A DNA stretch of 64,000 bases from Amycolatopsis iheyensis (GTDB taxonomy: Bacteria > Actinomycetota > Actinomycetes > Mycobacteriales > Pseudonocardiaceae), in NCBI RefSeq assembly GCF_024703995.1, contig NZ_JAMXQV010000028.1, forward strand, positions 1 through 64,000. Direction: 5' to 3'. Shown here piece after piece: positions 58,817-64,000 of the stretch (position 1 is the stretch's first letter; every line of letters starts with the position of its first letter). Under the pieces are notes generated by a model, which searched no databases, was not told the origin of the DNA, and worked only from the letters and a program-made list of their open reading frames with translations. The position numbers and the translations under genes were made by a program.

Positions 58817-59397
58817 GCCGAGTGGTCTGCCGCGGCCGCGGCAGACCACTCTTCACGGGTGATCGCGTACTCGACTTCGCCCTGTTCCGCGCCCGGTGCG
58901 CGCTCGTGCTCCGGGAACTCCTCGAAGTACGTGCGGACGAACGTCATCCCCAGTTTCTCCATCACCCGGCGCGAAGCCTGGTTCACCGTCATCGTGAACG
59001 CCCGGACGCGCCGGACCCCCAGCTCGGTGAAGCCCATCGCGAGCAACGCCGCCGAGCCCTCGGTGCCGTAACCCTTGCCCCACGCGGCCTGGTGCAGCCG
59101 GTACCCCAGCTCCGGTTCGTCGGCGGGATCCTCCGGCCGGGGCCGGAAGTGGAACCACCCCAGGAAATCGCCGCTGCTCTTCTCGATCGCCGCCCAGAAC
59201 CCGTAACCGGGGAAACGCTCGTAGTAACCGAGGAACGCGGGGAGATCGAGTTCGACGATCTCCGTGCGGTCCGCCGGCCGGCCCCCATTGAGGTACTTCA
59301 TCACGGCCGGGTCGTCGTAGAGCGCGAAGAGCGCATCGGCGTCGTTCTCGGTGAACCGGCGGAAGATCAAGCGCTCGGTTTCGAGGAATACGTGCAT
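58807..59397 (-). CDS. GNAT-family acetyltransferase (RimJ/RimL-like)
   Basis: A 196-residue acetyltransferase: LETERLIFRRFTENDADALFALYDD, ELGYRLHQAAWGKGYGTEGSAALLAMGF (acetyl-CoA loop) and VNQASRRVMEKLGMTFVRTYF are typical of Acetyltransf_3. Substrate unknown. CAGCAT ends 6 bases before ATG 59397, a possible leaderless -10. Its last codons lie inside a 30-base palindrome and overlap the GH92 end by 10 bases. Confidence 0.9.
   Translation of the reverse strand: MHVFLETERLIFRRFTENDADALFALYDDPAVMKYLNGGRPADRTEIVELDLPAFLGYYERFPGYGFWAAIEKSSGDFLGWFHFRPRPEDPADEPELGYRLHQAAWGKGYGTEGSAALLAMGFTELGVRRVRAFTMTVNQASRRVMEKLGMTFVRTYFEEFPEHERAPGAEQGEVEYAITREEWSAAAAADHSAQR
58821..58850. terminator. perfect 30-bp palindrome at the GH92/GNAT convergence
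   Basis: AGTGGTCTGCCGCGG is followed directly by its exact complement, giving 15-base arms with no spacer. It begins 4 bases after the GH92 stop and is wholly inside the GNAT coding end (residues EEWSAAAAADHS), so it is a terminator for GH92 that doubles as coding DNA. Confidence 0.75.
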
Positions 59398-59437
59398 CGG
59401 GTGATGCTGCCAGGGACCCCAGTGTGGAGCAATGGAA

Positions 59438-59695
59438 TTACGCGGCGAGCGCGAAGACCTCTTCCAGCGCCTGTGAACCGGCCTCGGTGAGCAGGGCGGG
59501 CACCCGCTCGCCGCACTTGCCGGACCGGGCCGGCGCGATCATGCCGAGCCGGGCGAGCCGGTGCACGGTCGACTGGTCGCAGCAGCTCAGGCCGTCGATG
59601 AACAGGTCGGGCTCGCAGCTGCAGCTGATTTCGGCGTGGCCCCCGGCCACGGCTCTCAACGTGGCCCGCTCACGGTGGTTCAGTTCCGTTGTCAT
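59438..59695 (-). CDS. small cysteine-containing hypothetical protein
   Basis: An 85-residue protein with CSCEPDLFIDGLSCCDQSTVHRLARLGMI, suggesting a winged-helix-like core bearing a four-cysteine cluster, plus a fifth Cys (SGKCGER). The cysteines could bind metal or sense redox state. AAGGAGG precedes the ATG. I do not recognise the family. Confidence 0.7.
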   Translation of the reverse strand: MTTELNHRERATLRAVAGGHAEISCSCEPDLFIDGLSCCDQSTVHRLARLGMIAPARSGKCGERVPALLTEAGSQALEEVFALAA

Positions 59696-59834
59696 GGCGG
59701 CGCCTCCTTCCCGTTGTGACCCATGACACCACTCACCACCGACATTTTTCGCCTCTTGGCGTGCGAACCCGGGTATTTAGGGGGTGCACTTAGGGGTGGT
59801 GTGCCGCGTCTTTCCGGGTGATCCCCGGATACCC

Positions 59835-60293
59835 CTACGCCAGCGGTTCAAGCGTGGTCTTGCGCACGTGCCGGAAAACGATCGACGTCCGGAAGCCGAC
59901 GATCTCCCGGCGCAACGCCAGCCGGTCGGCCAGGAATGCGTGCAGTGCGTCGATGTCCGGGGTGGTCACTTCGAGCAGGAAATCGTCACTGCCCGCGGTC
60001 ACGTACACCGAAAGCACCTCCGGGAGCTGGGCGATCGACCGCTGGAAGCTGTCGATGACGGCCCGGCTCAGCGGCCGCACCTGCGCCGTGACCAAGGCCC
60101 GGACCCCGCGGTTGAGGCTCGCGAGGTCGATGTCGGCGTGGTAGCCGCGGATGACACCGCGTTCGCGCAGCAGCCGGATGCGTTCGAGGCACGTCGAGGG
60201 CGCGATGCCGACCTTCCGGGCGATGTCCCGGTTGGTCTGCCGGGCGTCCTCCTGCAGCAGCCGCACGATCGCCGAATCAAGTTCGTCGAGCAC
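59835..60293 (-). CDS. Lrp/AsnC-family transcription regulator
   Basis: A 152-residue regulator with an N-terminal helix-turn-helix (LDELDSAIVRLLQEDARQTNRDIARKVGIAPSTCLERIRLL) and a C-terminal RAM ligand-binding domain (VRALVTAQVRPLSRAV, VLSVYVTAGSDDFLLEV). GTG 60293 is preceded by GGAGGGAG; the open frame upstream is not conserved-looking. It is divergent from the branched-chain amino acid dehydrogenase, its likely target. Confidence 0.93.
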   Translation of the reverse strand: MLDELDSAIVRLLQEDARQTNRDIARKVGIAPSTCLERIRLLRERGVIRGYHADIDLASLNRGVRALVTAQVRPLSRAVIDSFQRSIAQLPEVLSVYVTAGSDDFLLEVTTPDIDALHAFLADRLALRREIVGFRTSIVFRHVRKTTLEPLA

Positions 60294-60311
60294 GGTGACT
60301 CCCTCCGCGGT

Positions 60312-60328
60312 GCCGAATTTAGTTCGGC
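60312..60328. promoter_or_regulatory. candidate AsnC operator
   Basis: GCCGAA-TTTAG-TTCGGC is a perfect 6-base inverted repeat in the AT-richer gap between the AsnC regulator and the dehydrogenase. Its form resembles Lrp-type boxes. Binding is inferred. Confidence 0.6.
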
Positions 60329-60370
60329 GACGAGTCGACAAGGCCGTCGTTAAGTCTAGCTTCAGCAGAC

Positions 60371-61432
60371 ATGACCGCACATGAGCAGCTCATTCTCCGC
60401 CGTGGCCGTCGATCCGGCGTCACGACGATGGTCGCGATCCACTCGACCGCCCTCGGCCCGGCCGCCGGCGGCTGCCGCTTCAAGCCCTACGCCACGACGA
60501 ACGACGCGATCGACGACGTCCTGCGCCTGTCGGCGGCCATGACGGCGAAGTGCGCGGTCGCCGGGCTCGCCTTCGGTGGCGGCAAGAGCGTCATCGCGCC
60601 GGAACCCGGCCGGGTGCTTTCCCCCGAGGAGCGCCGCGACGTCCTGCTCGACCACGCCGACCTCATCGCCGAGTTCGGCGGCGCCTACCTGGCCGGCCCG
60701 GACGTCGGCACCGGCCCGGCCGACATGCTGGTGTTCCGGGAGGTGTCGGCGTTCGCGTTGTGCACCCCCGAGGCCGCGGGCGGCACCGGCTCCTCCAGCG
60801 GCCCGACCGCCGTGGGCGTGCTCGCCGCGCTCCGGGCCGCGCTCGGCTCCGCGGAGGTGACCGGGCGCCGGGTGGTGATCAGCGGCTACGGCTCGGTGGG
60901 CGCGCACCTCGCGGCGAGCCTGCACGCGGCGGGCGCCGACGTCGTCGTCTCCGACATCGACCCGGCCAAGCGCGCCGATGCCGAGGCGGGCGGCCTGAGC
61001 TGGGTCGAGCCGGAGAAAGCCCTCACCCTCGCCGCCGACGTGCTGATCCCGGCCGCGGTCGGCGGGGTGCTCAGCCCGGAGACGGTGGCCCGGCTCGACG
61101 TCCCGCTCGTCGTCGGCCCGGCCAACAACCAGCTCACCGCCGACACCGTCGCCGACGACCTCGCCGCCCGCGGCGTCCTGTGGGTCCCGGACTACGTGGC
61201 GAGCGCGGGCGGCATCCTCTACACGCTCTCGCGCGAGGCGGAGGGCCTGGACCACGAAGCCGCGCTGGCCCGCGTCGAGACCATCGAAGGCACCGTCCGC
61301 GAGCTGCTGAGCGCCGCGAAGGCCAACGCGACCACCCCGCTGCACGAGGCGGCCGCGCTGGCCGGGCGCCGGCTCACTTCTGGTGCGGCGCCACGTACTC
61401 CTTCGCCTCGGGCGCTTCGAACAACGGCTTGA
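60371..61432 (+). CDS. Leu/Val-type amino acid dehydrogenase
   Basis: An NAD-dependent oxidative deaminase of branched-chain amino acids (Glu/Leu/Phe/Val dehydrogenase family), 353 residues. The substrate region has GPAAGGCRF, the catalytic Lys in MTAKCAVAGLAFGGGKSVI, and the cofactor motif VVISGYGSVGAHLAASL. About 19 C-terminal residues (SGAAPRTPSPRALRTTA) look non-conserved and are encoded antisense to the LivJ-like gene end (59-base overlap). ATG 60371; TAGCTT 8 bases upstream may be a -10. Confidence 0.9.
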   Translation: MTAHEQLILRRGRRSGVTTMVAIHSTALGPAAGGCRFKPYATTNDAIDDVLRLSAAMTAKCAVAGLAFGGGKSVIAPEPGRVLSPEERRDVLLDHADLIAEFGGAYLAGPDVGTGPADMLVFREVSAFALCTPEAAGGTGSSSGPTAVGVLAALRAALGSAEVTGRRVVISGYGSVGAHLAASLHAAGADVVVSDIDPAKRADAEAGGLSWVEPEKALTLAADVLIPAAVGGVLSPETVARLDVPLVVGPANNQLTADTVADDLAARGVLWVPDYVASAGGILYTLSREAEGLDHEAALARVETIEGTVRELLSAAKANATTPLHEAAALAGRRLTSGAAPRTPSPRALRTTA

Positions 61433-62624
61433 CGTACCGGACGCCGCCCTCGGCGGAGGCGTCCGGGGTCGCGGCGTAGACCTGGCGCGTCGCCGGCGTC
61501 CCCGGCTTGGAGAAGTCGAGCGCCGCGACCAGGTCGTCCGTGCTCGCCGACGTCGTCTGCTTGAGCGCCGCCGCGATGCCGTCGCGGGTGAGGTCCTTGT
61601 TGTCGCACGCCTTCTTAAGCACCGCGCCCCACACCTCGCCGACCGCGTAGCCGTAGGGCACCCCGCCGTTCGGCGTCTCCTTGTAGGCGGCCTTGAACTT
61701 CGCCGCGACGTCCTTGGCCTTCGGCAGGTCGGCCGAGAACGGCACGCTGCTGGCGACGATCGTCAGCTTGTCCAGCGCGCCCGCGGCGGGGCTCTTCAGC
61801 AGCACCGGGTCGAACGTCGGGTTGTTGCCCAGCACCGGCACGTTCAGCCCGAGCGCCTTGTTCGCCGCGACGGCCGACCCGGTCTGCGCGGGCGTGGTGG
61901 TCAGCGCGATCACCTTCACCCCGGCGCCCTTGAGGCCGGTGACGACGTTGGTGAGGTCGCTGTCGGTCGAGGTGATCTTGACTTCCTTGACCGTCAGGTT
62001 GTGCTTCTTCGCGTAGAACTGCGAGCCGCGCAGGCCGTTCTTGCCGTACTCGCCGTCGATGTAGACGTGCCCGATCGTGTCGCCGTCCTTGAGCTGTCCC
62101 TGCTCCTGCAGGTACGCCAGCCCGTCGATCATCTCGACGTCGTAGGTGGTGCCGACGATCATCACGTACGGGTTGTCGAGCAGCTCCGACGACCACGACG
62201 CGGGGGCGGCGACGGCCTTGTCCGTGGCCAGGTTCTGCTTGAGCGCGGCCACCACCGGCGAGCCGAGCAGCTGCACGAACCCGAGCACCTTCGGCTCGAT
62301 CTGCGGGTACAGCGTCTTCGCCGTGTCGGCCTTGTAGCCGTGGTCGACCTCTTCGAGCTTCACCTGCCGGCCGCAGACCCCGCCGGCGGCGTTGAAGTCC
62401 TTGGCCCACAGCTCGTTGCCCTGGGTGACCCCGAGGCCGAGGTTCTTGAAGACGCCGGACTTGTCGGTCATCACCCCGAGCGTCACCTCGGTCGCGGTCA
62501 CCCCCTTGCCGGTCTTGACGCCGGAGCTGTCGGGGCCTGACGAACCCGCGTCGTTCGCTTTCGTGCTGCACGCCGAAAGCGCCAGGAGGGCCGTCAGCGC
62601 TGCCACCAGGTGTGTGCGTTTCAT
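61374..62624 (-). CDS. branched-chain amino acid ABC transporter substrate-binding lipoprotein
   Basis: A LivJ-type receptor of 416 residues. The lipobox LLALSACS makes Cys19 the lipidated residue, followed by a Ser/Gly-rich tether and a Peripla_BP_6 domain (EVTLGVMTDKSGVFKNLGLGVTQG, DTIGHVYIDGEYGKNGLRGSQFYAKK). GGAGAAACG precedes the ATG, which overlaps the permease stop by 4 bases. It is the last gene of the importer operon in the window. Confidence 0.92.
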   Translation of the reverse strand: MKRTHLVAALTALLALSACSTKANDAGSSGPDSSGVKTGKGVTATEVTLGVMTDKSGVFKNLGLGVTQGNELWAKDFNAAGGVCGRQVKLEEVDHGYKADTAKTLYPQIEPKVLGFVQLLGSPVVAALKQNLATDKAVAAPASWSSELLDNPYVMIVGTTYDVEMIDGLAYLQEQGQLKDGDTIGHVYIDGEYGKNGLRGSQFYAKKHNLTVKEVKITSTDSDLTNVVTGLKGAGVKVIALTTTPAQTGSAVAANKALGLNVPVLGNNPTFDPVLLKSPAAGALDKLTIVASSVPFSADLPKAKDVAAKFKAAYKETPNGGVPYGYAVGEVWGAVLKKACDNKDLTRDGIAAALKQTTSASTDDLVAALDFSKPGTPATRQVYAATPDASAEGGVRYVKPLFEAPEAKEYVAPHQK

Positions 62625-63769
62625 CGTTTCTCCAGGGTTTTCCGGGTGAGCCGGCGACCGATCGCGGCGAGCCCGCCGGGCTCGAACAGCACGACGAGGA
62701 TGATCGCAGCGCCGTAGACGAACGAGCTGACCAGCACCGGGGTCAGCGCGCCGTCGCCGGTGCCGGAGAACCAGCCGAGGTCGGCCGAGTACAGCGCGAG
62801 CACCTGCGGCAGCCCGTTGACGATCAGCGCGCCGACCAGCGCGCCGGGGACCGAGCCGAGCCCGCCGATGATGACCATCGCGAGGTAGGCGATGGACACG
62901 TTGATGCCGTAGGTGCCGAACTCGCTCTCGTCCGGCTTGAGGATGTCGAACCACAGCACGGTCATCGCGCCGGCGAGCCCGCCGTAGGCCGACGAGACGG
63001 CGAACGCGCCCGCCTTGGCCCGCAGCACGCTGACACCCAGCACCGCGGCCGCGGCCTCGTTGTCGCGCACCGCCCGCCACGACCGGCCGACGCGGCCGCG
63101 CACCGCGCCGCGCGCGATCACGAACGCGAGCACGGTGAGCAGCAGGAACAGGTACCAGGTGCGTTCGGCCTGTTGGATCGGCACGCCGAGGATCGACAGC
63201 TGCGGCCCGTCGTTGGTGAAGGGGAAGCCGAACAGCGAGAACGGCGCGGGCGCGCGTCCGGTCGACGTCCCGCCGGTCAGCTCCTCGGCCGACTGTCCGA
63301 AGTAGAGCCCGAGGAACACCAGTGCCAGCGACGCGACGCCGAGGTAGATCCCGCGCAGCCGGCCGGCCACCGGCGCGAAGGCCAGGCCCAGCAACGCCGA
63401 AACGACGACCGCGCCGAGCAGGGACAGTCCGGGGTCGAGGCCGAACCCGACCACACGATCGTCGCCGGTCGGCCCGGACAGCACGGTGTAGGCGGTGCCG
63501 CCGGCCAGAAGGAAGAAGGCGTGGGCCAGGGAAAGCTGTCCGGCCTGCCCGACCACCAGTGTCAGCCCGATCGCGCCGACCCCGCCGATCATCATGTACT
63601 GCCCGGCCTTCAGCCAGGCCGCGTCGAGGTAGAGCGGCAGCGCGAGCAGGACGACCAGCAGCGCGAGCCAGGCGAGCCTGCGCACCAGTTTCCCCAGGTC
63701 GCGGCGCTTCGGCGGCACGGGTTCGGCGGCCGGTGGGCTGTCCACTTCGGACACGGCACTGTCAGACAC
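62621..63769 (-). CDS. branched-chain amino acid ABC transporter permease, LivM type
   Basis: A 382-residue membrane protein with about ten helices. The LivM signature is seen in GQAGQLSLAHAFFLLAGGTAY, VRGRVGRSWRAVRDNEAAAAVLGVSVLRAKAGAFAVSSAYGGLAGAM and AYLAMVIIGGLGSVPGALVGA. GTG 63769 overlaps the upstream LivH stop by 8 bases. Confidence 0.93.
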   Translation of the reverse strand: MSDSAVSEVDSPPAAEPVPPKRRDLGKLVRRLAWLALLVVLLALPLYLDAAWLKAGQYMMIGGVGAIGLTLVVGQAGQLSLAHAFFLLAGGTAYTVLSGPTGDDRVVGFGLDPGLSLLGAVVVSALLGLAFAPVAGRLRGIYLGVASLALVFLGLYFGQSAEELTGGTSTGRAPAPFSLFGFPFTNDGPQLSILGVPIQQAERTWYLFLLLTVLAFVIARGAVRGRVGRSWRAVRDNEAAAAVLGVSVLRAKAGAFAVSSAYGGLAGAMTVLWFDILKPDESEFGTYGINVSIAYLAMVIIGGLGSVPGALVGALIVNGLPQVLALYSADLGWFSGTGDGALTPVLVSSFVYGAAIILVVLFEPGGLAAIGRRLTRKTLEKR

Positions 63770-64000
63770 GGGTTCGCTCCCTCGTGCCGAACAGCCCGGA
63801 GGGCCGCACCACCAGGACCACCAGCATCACCAGGAAGACCGCGCTCTTGGAGAAGTCGAACGAGACGTACTGCGCGGAGAGCGCTTCCACGATGCCGACG
63901 ACCAGGCCGCCGACCACCGCGCCCGCCGTCGAGTCGAGGCCGCCGAGGATCGCCGCGGGGAAGGCGGCGAGCGCGATCGAGTGCGTCCCGCGGGACAGCC
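63762..64000 (-). CDS. branched-chain amino acid ABC transporter permease, LivH type (partial, runs off right edge)
   Basis: Only the C-terminal 79 residues are in the window. They read THSIALAAFPAAILGGLDST, then AGAVVGGLVVGIVEALSA and end MLVVLVVRPSGLFGTRERTRV, a typical LivH end with the ABC-contact region AAILGG. The start and any ATPase genes lie beyond 64000. Confidence 0.9.
   Translation of the reverse strand, partial: LSRGTHSIALAAFPAAILGGLDSTAGAVVGGLVVGIVEALSAQYVSFDFSKSAVFLVMLVVLVVRPSGLFGTRERTRV

Noticed and set aside
1..64000. Insertion sequence, transposase, integrase or phage genes
   Set aside because: None of the translated genes shows such motifs; the repeats found carry no coding part.

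Overview
The window is high-GC DNA with frequent GTG starts, operons joined by ATGA or GTGA overlaps, leaderless -10 promoters, an arabinosyltransferase (Emb) and a complete-looking aerobic cobalamin gene set. This fits an actinomycete of the Pseudonocardiaceae, most likely Amycolatopsis-like. That assignment is inferred from gene content and style, not from a database search.

Layout. 1-8.6 kb: proA, a small hypothetical gene, a RibD-like enzyme with reversed domain order, a GH18 chitinase under a DasR-type operator, a GT39 membrane glycosyltransferase with a two-component system, and a stand-alone RecB-like PD-(D/E)XK protein. 8.6-12.4 kb: cobN behind a cobalamin riboswitch. 12.4-18.5 kb: a poly-gamma-glutamate-type locus (sensor-like HAMP protein, pgsB, pgsC, NlpC/P60 hydrolase) with a divergent secreted protein of unknown function. 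18.6-21.1 kb: an ABC exporter with an XRE regulator, and a DUF6191-like gene. 21.1-45.5 kb: the main cobalamin region in alternating operons: cobG-cobH-cobIJ-GNAT (+); cobL-cobM-oxidoreductase-cobK-bluB (-) followed by emb; chlID-cobO-cobB-cobC (+); cobU-cobT-cobS (-); cbiB-cobQ (+); cbtB-cbtA cobalt uptake (-) behind a second riboswitch. 45.5-64 kb: ROK kinase, DyP peroxidase, VOC protein, gltBD glutamate synthase, a YigZ/IMPACT protein, a GH92 mannosidase with twin LacI-type operators, a GNAT, an AsnC regulator divergent from a valine/leucine-type dehydrogenase, and a branched-chain amino acid ABC importer that runs off the right edge.

How it works together. CobIJ, CobG, CobM, CobK, CobL, CobH, CobB, CobN/ChlID, CobO, CobQ, CbiB/CobC, CobU, CobT/BluB and CobS cover aerobic adenosylcobalamin synthesis from precorrin-2, with CbtAB supplying cobalt. 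CobF (the C1 methylation/deacylation step) is not in the window. AsnC, the branched-chain dehydrogenase and the Liv importer form a plausible branched-chain amino acid module; gltBD assimilates nitrogen; chitinase and GH92 feed on polymeric sugars.

Non-coding highlights: an 89-bp palindromic repeat in two copies, both placed just before a cob gene; a second 21-bp-unit inverted tandem repeat in two copies; at least ten leaderless promoters; several strong palindromic terminators, one of them inside a coding end.
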